A stretch of 64,000 nucleotides of DNA from Pseudomonas sp. MF4836. Lineage in GTDB: Bacteria > Pseudomonadota > Gammaproteobacteria > Pseudomonadales > Pseudomonadaceae. Below the pieces are notes generated by a model. That model did no database searches, was not told the DNA's origin, and worked only from the letters and a program-made list of their open reading frames with translations. This document shows positions 32,919 to 41,096 of this stretch, piece after piece; positions within the stretch are counted from its first letter, which is position 1; each line of letters starts with the position of its first letter. The position numbers and the translations under genes are program-made. Where the stretch lies: the NCBI RefSeq assembly GCF_002018875.1, contig NZ_MVOL01000001.1, forward strand, positions 702,222 through 766,221. The letters run 5' to 3'.

Positions 32919-35018
32919 ATGAAACGCTTGATACCGCTTGCTGCTATTTGCCTCTCGACCCTGGCCCTGGCCGCGCCGCCGACCCCAGGCGCAGTCGACG
33001 AGAAACGCCTGCTCAACGCTGACCAGGAACCCCAGAACTGGATGGCCCACGGGCGCACCTACGATGAACAGCGCTTCAGCCCGCTGAACCAGGTCAACGA
33101 CAAGAACGTCGCCGGCCTGGGCCTGGCCTGGACCCAGAAGCTCGACATCGACCGTGGCACCGAAGCCACGCCGATCGTGGTCGATGGGGTGATGTACACC
33201 ACCGGCGCCTTCAGCATCGTCTATGCCTTCGATGCTGCCAGCGGCAAGCCGCTGTGGAAGTACGACCCGAAGATCCCCATGGAGAAACTCAGCCAGGGCT
33301 GCTGCGACGTGGTCAACCGTGGCGTCGCGGTGTGGCAGGGCAAGGTCTACCTGGGCAGTTTCGACGGACGTCTGATTGCCCTCGACGCCGCCACCGGCAA
33401 AGAGGTCTGGAGCGTCAACACCATCCTCGATCCGAACAAGAGCTACACCATCACCGGGGCACCGCGGGTGGTCAAAGGCAAGGTGCTGATCGGCAATGGC
33501 GGCGCCGAATTCGGCGTGCGCGGCTACATCACGGCTTATGACGCCGAGAGCGGCAAACAGGCCTGGCGCTTCTTCACCGTGCCGGGCGACCCGGCGCTGC
33601 CGCCGGAAAACCCGGCCATGGCCAAGGCCATGAAAACCTGGAAGGGCAATGGCTGGGTCAAGTGGGGCGGGGGCGGCACGGTGTGGGATTCGATGTCCTA
33701 TGACCCGCAGCTGGACCTGCTGTATGTCGGCACTGGCAACGGCTCGCCCTGGAACTACGAGTTCCGCAGCCAGGGCGAGGGCGACAACCTGTACCTGTCG
33801 TCCATCGTCGCCCTGCGCCCGGATACCGGCGAATACGTCTGGCACTTCCAGGTGACCCCGGGGGATCGCTGGGACTTCACCGCCACCCAGCAGATCATTC
33901 TTGCCGATATCAAGATCGACGGCGCCGTGCGCAAGGTGCTGATGCAGGCGCCGAAGAACGGCTTCTTCTACGTCATCGACCGCACCAACGGCCAGTTCAT
34001 TTCCGGGCGCAACTTCGTCCAGGTCAACTGGGCCAGCGGCCTCGACCCCAAGACCGGGCGCCCGATCCTCACCGCCCAGGCCGATTACTCCAAGGCGCCC
34101 AAGGTGGTGCAGCCAAGCTTTCTCGGCGGCCACAGCTGGCACCCGATGTCCTATAACCCGGCCACCGGCTACGTCTACATCCCGGCCCAGGACACCCTGG
34201 CCGAGCTCAAGGCGGCAGACAAACCGCTGTTTCTGCCGAGCAAGTCGGTGGTCAATTTCGGCCTCGACGTGCCGGACCTGCCGGAGGATCCCAAGGTCCT
34301 GAACCAGATCCGCAGCGCCTGGCGCGGGCACCTGATTGCCTGGGACCCGGTCAAGCAGCAGGCCGCCTGGACCCACGACTATGTCGAGTCGGGCAATGGC
34401 GGCACCTTGAGCACCGCCGGCAACCTGGTGTTCCAGGGCACTTCCGATGGCCGGGTCATGGCCTTCAGCGCCGACAAGGGCGAGCCACTCTGGGAGCACC
34501 GCGCCAACTCCGGGGTGCTGGGCGGGCCGGTCACCTACCAGATCAAGGGCGAGCAGTACGTGGCCTTCATGGCCGGCTGGGGCGGGATCATGCCGCTGAT
34601 TGCCGGGCCGCTGACCGACAAGGGCAAGGTCCGGCCCGAGTCCCGGGTGCTGGTATTCAAGCTCGGGGCCAAGGAGCAGTTGCCGCCACCGCGCCAGGCG
34701 CCGGTGCTGCCACCGCAAGTGCCAGCACTGACCGCCTCGGCGGAGCAGATCAAGCAGGGGCGGACCTTGTTCAATGGCATGTGTGGTGCCTGCCACGGCC
34801 TGAACGCGGCCAGCGGCGGGGTGATTCCCGATCTGCGCTACCTGACGCCGGACAAGCACCTGGCCTTTGTCGGCATCGTCAGCGGGGCCTTCATGAACAA
34901 GGGCATGCCGAGTTTTGCCGGGGTCCTGGACATGCCGCAAATGGAGCTGATCCACCAGTACATCATCAAGCGCAGCCTGCATTTGCGTGCGCTGACCGAC
35001 ACCGCCGCAGCCCAGTAA
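32919..35018 (+). CDS. Quinohaemoprotein (PQQ) alcohol dehydrogenase with C-terminal cytochrome c
   Basis: A 699-residue periplasmic enzyme of the methanol/ethanol dehydrogenase family. It has a signal peptide (1-19), an eight-bladed propeller with tryptophan-docking-like repeats (AGLGLAWTQKLDID, KPLWKYDPK), the vicinal disulfide C128-C129, and a PQQ pocket. A C-terminal type c haem domain has C622-G-A-C-H626. It should oxidise alcohols with PQQ and pass electrons through its own haem to the respiratory chain. The length fits type II quinohaemoproteins. It precedes the outer-membrane protein below and follows a divergent kinase. The alcohol it prefers is unknown. Confidence 0.92.
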   Translation: MKRLIPLAAICLSTLALAAPPTPGAVDEKRLLNADQEPQNWMAHGRTYDEQRFSPLNQVNDKNVAGLGLAWTQKLDIDRGTEATPIVVDGVMYTTGAFSIVYAFDAASGKPLWKYDPKIPMEKLSQGCCDVVNRGVAVWQGKVYLGSFDGRLIALDAATGKEVWSVNTILDPNKSYTITGAPRVVKGKVLIGNGGAEFGVRGYITAYDAESGKQAWRFFTVPGDPALPPENPAMAKAMKTWKGNGWVKWGGGGTVWDSMSYDPQLDLLYVGTGNGSPWNYEFRSQGEGDNLYLSSIVALRPDTGEYVWHFQVTPGDRWDFTATQQIILADIKIDGAVRKVLMQAPKNGFFYVIDRTNGQFISGRNFVQVNWASGLDPKTGRPILTAQADYSKAPKVVQPSFLGGHSWHPMSYNPATGYVYIPAQDTLAELKAADKPLFLPSKSVVNFGLDVPDLPEDPKVLNQIRSAWRGHLIAWDPVKQQAAWTHDYVESGNGGTLSTAGNLVFQGTSDGRVMAFSADKGEPLWEHRANSGVLGGPVTYQIKGEQYVAFMAGWGGIMPLIAGPLTDKGKVRPESRVLVFKLGAKEQLPPPRQAPVLPPQVPALTASAEQIKQGRTLFNGMCGACHGLNAASGGVIPDLRYLTPDKHLAFVGIVSGAFMNKGMPSFAGVLDMPQMELIHQYIIKRSLHLRALTDTAAAQ

Positions 35019-35114
35019 AGCGTCACGGGGGCCCCCCGGCATCTGCCGGGCAGGCTCACGGGCGTGCCGTGCCTTAGCCATTCCAACAACAATATCCGCT
35101 AGACAGGTGAACTG

Positions 35115-35984
35115 ATGAAAACGCTTTTTTCCAGCAAAAGTGCTGCCTTGCCGTGCTCGCTGTTATTGGCCTTGCTGGCCGGCCAGGCCCAGGCCGACGT
35201 CAAGCCCGACTCCGGCGACTACGCGGCGCTGCCGGCGGGCACCGACCTGCTGTTGCTGTACCAGCAGAACCCGCGAATCGACAAGTCGTACCAGGGCGGT
35301 AAAAAAGTCGCCGACAACCTCGACCTCGACCTGACCGTCGAAGTGCTGCGGCTGGTGCACTTCACCGAGTTTTTCAACACCGGCTATATCTGGGACCCGC
35401 AGATCGTCATCCCCTACGGCCATCAGGACCTAGGGGCCAGCGGGCAGAAGTACACCGGCTTGGGTGACATCACCTTTGGCGCCACGCTCTGGACCCTGGC
35501 CGACATGGAGCGTAACCGGCACCTGGGCTGGTCGATGTTCATCACCGCGCCCACCGGCGACCACAAGAACCAGGGGTTTGCCCTGAGCAACAACCGCTGG
35601 GCGGCGGATTTCCAGGTCGGTTATGTCCATGGCTTCAACGACAAGTGGACCTGGGACGTGATTGGCGAAACCGAGTTCTACCAGGAGCAGCGCGACACCG
35701 GCGCCCACCGCGACCCGCTGATCCAACTGCACAATCACTTGCGCTACAACTTCACCCCGCAGACCTCGGTGGCCCTGTCTTATCGGCATAACTGGGGCTC
35801 GCGCGAGACCCTCGACGGGCAGGCCCTGGACACCAGCCACAACAACGGCACCGTGGGGCTGTCTGCAACCACTATGCTCGGCAAACAGTGGCAGGTGATG
35901 GGCCAGTACTGGCGCGACGTGGCGGTGCGCTCCGGGCCGATGACCGACCATTCGCTGCAATTTCGCCTGGCTTATATCTACTGA
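35115..35984 (+). CDS. Outer-membrane beta-barrel of the phenol/meta-pathway transporter family
   Basis: A 289-residue protein with a signal peptide (residues 1-27, ending AQAD) followed by an all-beta sequence with alternating aromatic residues, such as TFGATLWTLADMERNRHLGWS and a terminal YIY. It matches the MetA-pathway phenol degradation (SphA-like) family, thought to form outer-membrane channels for aromatic or hydrophobic alcohols. Its position 96 bases after the PQQ dehydrogenase gene suggests it admits that enzyme's substrate. This link is contextual. Confidence 0.78.
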   Translation: MKTLFSSKSAALPCSLLLALLAGQAQADVKPDSGDYAALPAGTDLLLLYQQNPRIDKSYQGGKKVADNLDLDLTVEVLRLVHFTEFFNTGYIWDPQIVIPYGHQDLGASGQKYTGLGDITFGATLWTLADMERNRHLGWSMFITAPTGDHKNQGFALSNNRWAADFQVGYVHGFNDKWTWDVIGETEFYQEQRDTGAHRDPLIQLHNHLRYNFTPQTSVALSYRHNWGSRETLDGQALDTSHNNGTVGLSATTMLGKQWQVMGQYWRDVAVRSGPMTDHSLQFRLAYIY

Positions 35985-36129
35985 AGATGGGGGCCTCGGG
36001 CATGGCAGGGCAGGTCGGGCGAACCCCGGGTGAAAGCGGTGGTCTGACTGGCGTCGAGCGCGTATGCTCGCCGACGCTTTTCAGGGGTCGACCCCGGCAA
36101 GCGCTTATCTTTTTTCGGAGGTCCATGAC

Positions 36130-36831
36130 ATGAAGTCCCTGTTTCGTCCCGGTTTGCTGCTGGTTCTGGCGCTGCCCCTGGTACTGGCCGCTTGTGGCGA
36201 CAAAGAACCCGAGCAGCGCGCAGCGTTCAGCCAGTTTCTGCAGACCCGCATCCTCGACAAGCCTGGCGTACGCGTGCCGCAACTGACCGCCGATGAGAGC
36301 AAAGCGTTTGGCGACTACAGCCGTCACTACGCGGTGATCAGCGATTTCAATGCCGGCATGGACGCGTCGGTCAAACCTTTGGGCGAGCTGATGCAGAAGG
36401 GGTCGATGCGTTCCCTGGGCGATGTCATCGCCCGTCGTGACGATATCCAGGCGATCCAGGCCGGACTCAATAAGATGAGTACCCAACTGACCAGCGAACA
36501 GGCCAAGGCGGATGCGGCGCATGCCCAGCTCAAGCAGCCCGAGGACTTGAAGGTGGTGTATGACAAGGCCTACGACAAGACCGTCAGCGTGCCGGCCAAC
36601 ACCTTTCGCGAGGTGCTGCCGCAGATCAACGGCACCTTCGACAGCAGCCTGAAGATTGCCGATTACGTGAACGCTCACAAAGGCCAGATCGAGATTTCCG
36701 GGGCGGTGGTCAAGGTCCAGGACCCTGCAGTCCAGGCCGAGTTGAATGCCCTGCTGCAAGAACTGAACAGCCAGGCGAAAAACGTCCAGCAGGCCCAGGC
36801 CCGCTTGCAGAGCCTGATGACCGGCCGCTAA
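36130..36831 (+). CDS. DUF3053-family lipoprotein
   Basis: A 233-residue lipoprotein. The signal sequence ends in a lipobox LAAC, with the acylated cysteine at about residue 22. A mainly helical mature part follows, with long amphipathic helices (DAAHAQLKQPEDLKVVYDKAY). It matches the DUF3053/YiaF-type family, whose role is unknown. The ATG at 36130 has GGAGG 8 bases upstream. A bidirectional terminator follows closely. Confidence 0.78.
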   Translation: MKSLFRPGLLLVLALPLVLAACGDKEPEQRAAFSQFLQTRILDKPGVRVPQLTADESKAFGDYSRHYAVISDFNAGMDASVKPLGELMQKGSMRSLGDVIARRDDIQAIQAGLNKMSTQLTSEQAKADAAHAQLKQPEDLKVVYDKAYDKTVSVPANTFREVLPQINGTFDSSLKIADYVNAHKGQIEISGAVVKVQDPAVQAELNALLQELNSQAKNVQQAQARLQSLMTGR

Positions 36832-36842
36832 GCCGGCGCAAA

Positions 36843-36872
36843 AAAAACGCCACTCAATCGAGTGGCGTTTTT
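36843..36872. terminator. Bidirectional intrinsic terminator
   Basis: AAAAACGCCACTC (36843-36855), loop AATC, GAGTGGCGTTTTT (36860-36872): a perfect 13-base stem with A-run and T-run, so it can stop both the lipoprotein transcript and the convergent dehydratase transcript. Confidence 0.95.
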
Positions 36873-36889
36873 GTATGGGTCGCCGACGG

Positions 36890-38674
36890 TCAGTGGGAAT
36901 GCCGCGGTTCGCCGCTGCGGGCGATGATGCGCAGGTGCAGGGTGGCGGGCTCCAGGCAGCCGCCAGTGGAGAGTTGGCCGACCAGTTGTCGGTAGAGTTC
37001 CTGCCACGGGGTTTGCGAGGCGGGGATGCTGGGTTTCCACAGCGCTCGGCGCCGCTCCAGCTCGGCCTCATCCACCAGCAGATTGACCTTGCGCGCGTTG
37101 AGGTCGACGCTCAGCCGGTCGTTGGTTTGCAGCAGTGCCAGGCCACCACCCACGGCCGCTTCCGGCGACATATTGAGAATCGACGGGCTGGCCGAGGTGC
37201 CGCTCTGGCGGCCGTCGCCCAGGCACGGCAGGGAGTCGATGCCGCGCTTGATCAGGGCTGCGGGCGGGGCCATGTTCACCACCTCGGCGCTGCCCGGGTA
37301 GCCAACGTTGCCCACGCCACGGATCACCAGGATGCAGCGTTCGTCGATATCCAGCGCCGGGTCGTTGATTCGTGCGTGGTAGTCCTCAGGGCCTTCAAAC
37401 ACGATGGCCCGCGCCTCGAAGCTGTTTTCCGCACCGGGCTCGGAGAGGTAGGTCTTGCGAAACGCCTCGCCCACCACCGACATTTTCATGATCGCGCTGT
37501 CGAAGAAATTGCCGCTGAGCACGATAAAGCCCGCACGGTGTTTGAGTGGCGCGTCAAAGGCGTGAATCACGTCGGCATTGCTGGTCAGGCTATTGCGCAC
37601 GATCTCGCCGATGCTCAAGCCGCTGACCGACGCACAGTCCTCGTGCAGGCGCCCGGCCTTTTGCAACTCGTGCATCACCGCCGGTACGCCGCCAGCGCGG
37701 TGGAAGCCTTCGCCCAGGTACTTGCCGGCTGGCATGCAGTTCACCAGCAGCGGCACGTCTTCGCCGATGCGTTGCCAGTCATCCAGGCTCAGCTCGACTC
37801 CCATGTGCCGGGCGATGGCGATCAGGTGCGGCGGGCAGTTGCTCGAAGCGCCCAGGGCCGAGGCCACGGCAATCGCGTTTTCGAACGCCTCGCGGGTCAT
37901 GATCTGTGACGGGCGTACATCCTGGCGCACCAGCTCGCAAATACGCTTGCCGGTGGCATAGGCCATCTGCCCGCGCTCACGGTAGGGCGCCGGAATGCTC
38001 GCGCAGCCTGGCAGCGACATGCCCAGGGCTTCGGCCAGGGCGTTCATCGACAGCGCGGTGCCCATGGTGTTGCAGTGACCGACCGAGGGCGAGGCCGCGG
38101 TGGTCATTTCCATAAAACCTTCGTAATCGATGTCGCCGGCGGCCAGCAGGTTGCGTGCATGCCACAGCACGGTGCCGGAGCCGATCAGCTCACCCTTGTG
38201 ATGGCCGTCGAGCATCGGCCCGCCCGACAGCACGATGGCCGGCAGGTCGGTAGTGGCCGCCGCCATCAGGCAGGCGGGGGTGGTCTTGTCGCAGCCGGTG
38301 GTCAGCACCACGCCGTCCAGCGGGTAGCCGTGGAGGATCTCCACCAGCCCCAGATAGGCCAGGTTGCGGTCCAGCGAAGCGGTGGGCCGGCGAGTCTGCT
38401 CGGCGATGGGGTGCACCGGAAATTCCATGGGGATGCCGCCGGCATCGCGAATCCCGGCCTTGACCCGCTGTGCCAGCTCCAGGTGGTGGCGGTTGCACGG
38501 GGTGAGGTCGCTGCCGGTCTGGGCGATGCCGATGATCGGCCGCCCCGATTGCAGCTCTTCGCGGGTCATGCCGTAGTTCATGTAGCGCTCGACGTAGAGC
38601 GCGGTCATATCGGCGTGGGCAGGGTCGTTGAACCATTGTTCGCTGCGCAGCGGGCGTCTCGGGGTGTCGCTCAT
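36890..38674 (-). CDS. IlvD/Edd-family sugar-acid dehydratase (L-arabinonate/D-xylonate type)
   Basis: A 594-residue Fe-S dehydratase. The Fe-S ligand motifs are visible (TPCNRHHLELA, TTGCDKTTPACLMAA, SPSVGHCNTMGTA), followed by ERGQMAYATGKRI and the C-terminal swivelling domain with the carbamylatable-lysine-site region. It is clearly in the aldonate dehydratase group rather than dihydroxyacid dehydratase IlvD. It should convert a pentonate or similar acid to its 2-keto-3-deoxy derivative. It is downstream of the FAH-type gene on the same strand, 48 bases away. Confidence 0.87.
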   Translation of the reverse strand: MSDTPRRPLRSEQWFNDPAHADMTALYVERYMNYGMTREELQSGRPIIGIAQTGSDLTPCNRHHLELAQRVKAGIRDAGGIPMEFPVHPIAEQTRRPTASLDRNLAYLGLVEILHGYPLDGVVLTTGCDKTTPACLMAAATTDLPAIVLSGGPMLDGHHKGELIGSGTVLWHARNLLAAGDIDYEGFMEMTTAASPSVGHCNTMGTALSMNALAEALGMSLPGCASIPAPYRERGQMAYATGKRICELVRQDVRPSQIMTREAFENAIAVASALGASSNCPPHLIAIARHMGVELSLDDWQRIGEDVPLLVNCMPAGKYLGEGFHRAGGVPAVMHELQKAGRLHEDCASVSGLSIGEIVRNSLTSNADVIHAFDAPLKHRAGFIVLSGNFFDSAIMKMSVVGEAFRKTYLSEPGAENSFEARAIVFEGPEDYHARINDPALDIDERCILVIRGVGNVGYPGSAEVVNMAPPAALIKRGIDSLPCLGDGRQSGTSASPSILNMSPEAAVGGGLALLQTNDRLSVDLNARKVNLLVDEAELERRRALWKPSIPASQTPWQELYRQLVGQLSTGGCLEPATLHLRIIARSGEPRHSH

Positions 38675-38722
38675 GGTGCGGTTCTCTCTTGTAATTGGGA
38701 TGAATCGATACCGGCGGCGGCC

Positions 38723-39904
38723 TCAGCGGGCGAGCAGGCCGCGCGCGGCCAGGTTGCGCAGCAGGGCGCTCAGGCCAAAGGTCCAGGGCGCGGCCTCGCT
38801 GCTGTGGGTCACCTGATTGTGCAGGCTGCCCAGCAACGGGCTGCTGATGCTGACCTGGTCTCCCAGCTTGTGGGTGAAACCGCCGCCGACGTGATCACGG
38901 TCCTCGGTCGGGGCGAACAGGGTACCGAGAAACAGCAGGAAGCCGTCGGGGTATTGGTGATTGGCGTTCAGGGTCTGCTGCACCAGGTCCTGGGGATCGC
39001 GGCTGATCTGGTCCATGGAGCTGGAGCCCTGGATCCGGTAGCCATCTTCGCCCCGCACCTCAAGGTCGACCACGCAGCGGCGCACGTCATCCAGGCTGAA
39101 GCCTTCATCGAACAGACGAATGAACGGCCCGATCGCGCAGGACGCATTGTTGTCCTTGGCCTTGCTCAACAGCAGCGCACTGCGCCCCTCGAAGTCCCGC
39201 AGGTTGACGTCGTTGCCCAGGGTCGCGCCGTGGATCTGCCCTCGGCTGTTGACCGCCAGCACCACCTCCGGCTCGGGGTTGTTCCATTGCGAGCCGGGGT
39301 GGATACCGATCTGGCTGCCGCTGCCGACCGCGGCGAGCACCGGGGCCTTGGTGAAAATTTCCGCATCCGGGCCGATTCCGACTTCCAGGTATTGCGACCA
39401 CATGCCTTGTTCGATCAGCAGCGCCTTGAGGCGCTGAGCCTGCTCGGAGCCGGGGACGATCGAGCGCAGGTTGTCGCCGATGACCCCGTGGACGATGGCC
39501 CGAACCGCTTCGGCCTTGCCCGCATCGCCGCCGGCCTGCTCCTCGATGACCCGCTCAATCATGCTGGCGGCGAAGGTCACGCCGGCGGCCTTGATCACTT
39601 GCAGGTCCAGGGGCGGCAACAGGAACGGCTTGCCCGGGTCGCTGCCGGCACCGCTATTGGCCAGCAGCTCGTCGAGGCTGCAGATAAAGGTGCCTGGGGT
39701 CTGGCGCAACGCCTCCAGCGGCGAATCCGACTCCAGCAGCTCGCTCAAGGTGGCAAAACGTGCCGACAGATCGAACACGCCGTCGGCACGCAGAGCAATG
39801 GCCGATGGGCCGGCGATGGCTCCCGGGACCCAGGCGCGGCCGATCAGGGTGCCGCTCACGCCATCGGCGGGCAGGGTGTTGTGTGGGGTAAGCAATATCG
39901 ACAT
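38723..39904 (-). CDS. FAH-fold 2-keto-3-deoxy-sugar-acid dehydratase
   Basis: A 393-residue member of the fumarylacetoacetase fold in its dehydratase branch. Features are FAASMIERVIEEQAGGD, EVGIGPDAEIFTKAPVL, GSQWNNPEPEVVLAVNSRG (metal site) and LGTLFAPTEDRD. Related proteins turn 2-keto-3-deoxy-pentonate into 2,5-dioxopentanoate in the Weimberg-type route. It is the first gene of the minus-strand operon, divergent from the LysR gene, with an operator-like dyad between them. The longer length (about 390 against 280 for FAH hydrolases) supports the dehydratase class. Confidence 0.82.
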   Translation of the reverse strand: MSILLTPHNTLPADGVSGTLIGRAWVPGAIAGPSAIALRADGVFDLSARFATLSELLESDSPLEALRQTPGTFICSLDELLANSGAGSDPGKPFLLPPLDLQVIKAAGVTFAASMIERVIEEQAGGDAGKAEAVRAIVHGVIGDNLRSIVPGSEQAQRLKALLIEQGMWSQYLEVGIGPDAEIFTKAPVLAAVGSGSQIGIHPGSQWNNPEPEVVLAVNSRGQIHGATLGNDVNLRDFEGRSALLLSKAKDNNASCAIGPFIRLFDEGFSLDDVRRCVVDLEVRGEDGYRIQGSSSMDQISRDPQDLVQQTLNANHQYPDGFLLFLGTLFAPTEDRDHVGGGFTHKLGDQVSISSPLLGSLHNQVTHSSEAAPWTFGLSALLRNLAARGLLAR

Positions 39905-39980
39905 GACGACTATTCCAGGTCCGTAAAGCCTTCACGCTAGGGCTGGCGGTCGATAAACTCCAATGACATATTTTCAATTA

Positions 39981-40001
39981 TCGATAACGTACGGTTATTG
40001 T
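39981..40001. promoter_or_regulatory. Candidate LysR operator in the divergent promoter
   Basis: TCGATAACG, TAC, GGTTATTGT: a 21-bp near-dyad aligning with the perfect dyad at 40993-41013 (left arm 8 of 9 identical, right arm 6 of 9). It lies 17 bases upstream of the LysR ATG, where it could serve both autoregulation and control of the divergent operon. Confidence 0.55.
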
Positions 40002-40017
40002 TTTGCGGGGGAGTGTC

Positions 40018-40968
40018 ATGTCGGACCTGTCATTTTCAAGCTTCTGCGGTTGGCTCAAATTCAGGCATTTGCTGCTGATCGACACCCTGGGACGCACGCG
40101 CAACATGCACCTCGCGGCGCAGCAGATGAACCTCAGCCAGCCGGCCATCAGCAAGATGCTCAAGGAAATCGAGAGTCTGCTGGGCTTCGCCCTGTTCGAA
40201 CGCCAGCCGCGTAGCATGCCGCCCACTGCCCTGGGCGAGCACGTGGTGCGGTATGCGCAGATTGCCCTCAATGATGCCCGGGCCTTTGTCGGGCAGATCA
40301 GCAGCCTGCGCGAAGGCGGCCACGGCCATCTCAAGGTCGGCGGGATTTTTGCCGCGACCGCGATCGCGCTGCCCGAGGCCATATTGCAGATCAAGCAGCG
40401 CTGGCCGTTGCTGTCGATCGAAGTGGTGGAACAGACCAGTAACCACTTGATGGAGATGCTCGAAGAGAAAAAGCTCGACCTGGCGGTGGCGCGCTTCACC
40501 GAACAAAGCCAGCGCCGGCGCTATGACTTCCAGCCCCTGGCCCCGGAGCCGTTCTGCATCGTGGTCAACAGCCGTCACCCGCTGGCCGAGGCCGGGCCGA
40601 TCTCGCTGCAGCAACTGGTGGACCTGCCCTGGATCCTGTACCCGGTCGGCACCCCGATTCGCGGGCGCATGGAGCTGGCGTTCGCCGACGCCGGGGTGGA
40701 GATGCCGCGCAATACCGTGGACACCATTTCCATGCAGACCTTTCTCCAGGTCCTGCAACGGGGGCCGATGATCGGCATGCTGCCCGATGCCATGGTCAAG
40801 CCGCTGCTCGACAGCGGCCAGCTCAGGACCCTGGACACGCCTCTGCACCTGGTGCCCCAGGACTACGGGATCCTGACGCGCAAGGGCGAGCCGCTGGTGG
40901 GCGCGGCCTTGGAGTTTGCCGAAATACTCCTGGAAAACGCCCGGCTGACCCGGGAACAGGGCGGTTGA
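40018..40968 (+). CDS. LysR-family regulator of the sugar-acid cluster (GbpR-like)
   Basis: A 316-residue LysR protein with an N-terminal HTH (FRHLLLIDTLGRTRNMHLAA, QPAISKMLKEIESLLGFALF) and an effector-binding domain. The sequence resembles the galactose-binding-protein regulator GbpR group that controls sugar and sugar-acid genes. The ATG at 40018 follows GGGGGAG; a TTG five codons upstream is not needed. It sits in the centre of the cluster, between a minus-strand operon and plus-strand genes, with matching dyads on each side of it. It probably activates both arms in response to a pathway intermediate. Confidence 0.88.
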   Translation: MSDLSFSSFCGWLKFRHLLLIDTLGRTRNMHLAAQQMNLSQPAISKMLKEIESLLGFALFERQPRSMPPTALGEHVVRYAQIALNDARAFVGQISSLREGGHGHLKVGGIFAATAIALPEAILQIKQRWPLLSIEVVEQTSNHLMEMLEEKKLDLAVARFTEQSQRRRYDFQPLAPEPFCIVVNSRHPLAEAGPISLQQLVDLPWILYPVGTPIRGRMELAFADAGVEMPRNTVDTISMQTFLQVLQRGPMIGMLPDAMVKPLLDSGQLRTLDTPLHLVPQDYGILTRKGEPLVGAALEFAEILLENARLTREQGG

Positions 40969-40992
40969 AAGGGCACCGATGAAGCGGCGCTT

Positions 40993-41013
40993 CCGATAAC
41001 GGGGCGTTATCGG
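40993..41013. promoter_or_regulatory. Perfect 21-bp dyad upstream of the aldehyde dehydrogenase gene
   Basis: CCGATAACG, GGG, CGTTATCGG: perfect 9-base arms, about 84 bases upstream of the dehydrogenase start and after the LysR stop. No T-run follows, so an operator is more likely than a terminator. It matches the site at 39981. Confidence 0.68.
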
Positions 41014-41096
41014 TTAATCCAAAAATGCCATTGGGAAAGAATCGCGACCGGGCAGTAGAGTACGGACCAGATTTCAATCCGGGTCAGGAGACTGTC

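Noticed and set aside
36084..36095. GGGGTCGACCCC palindrome before the DUF3053 lipoprotein gene
   Set aside because: A 12-base GC-rich palindrome is expected by chance in this base composition and has no partner copy.
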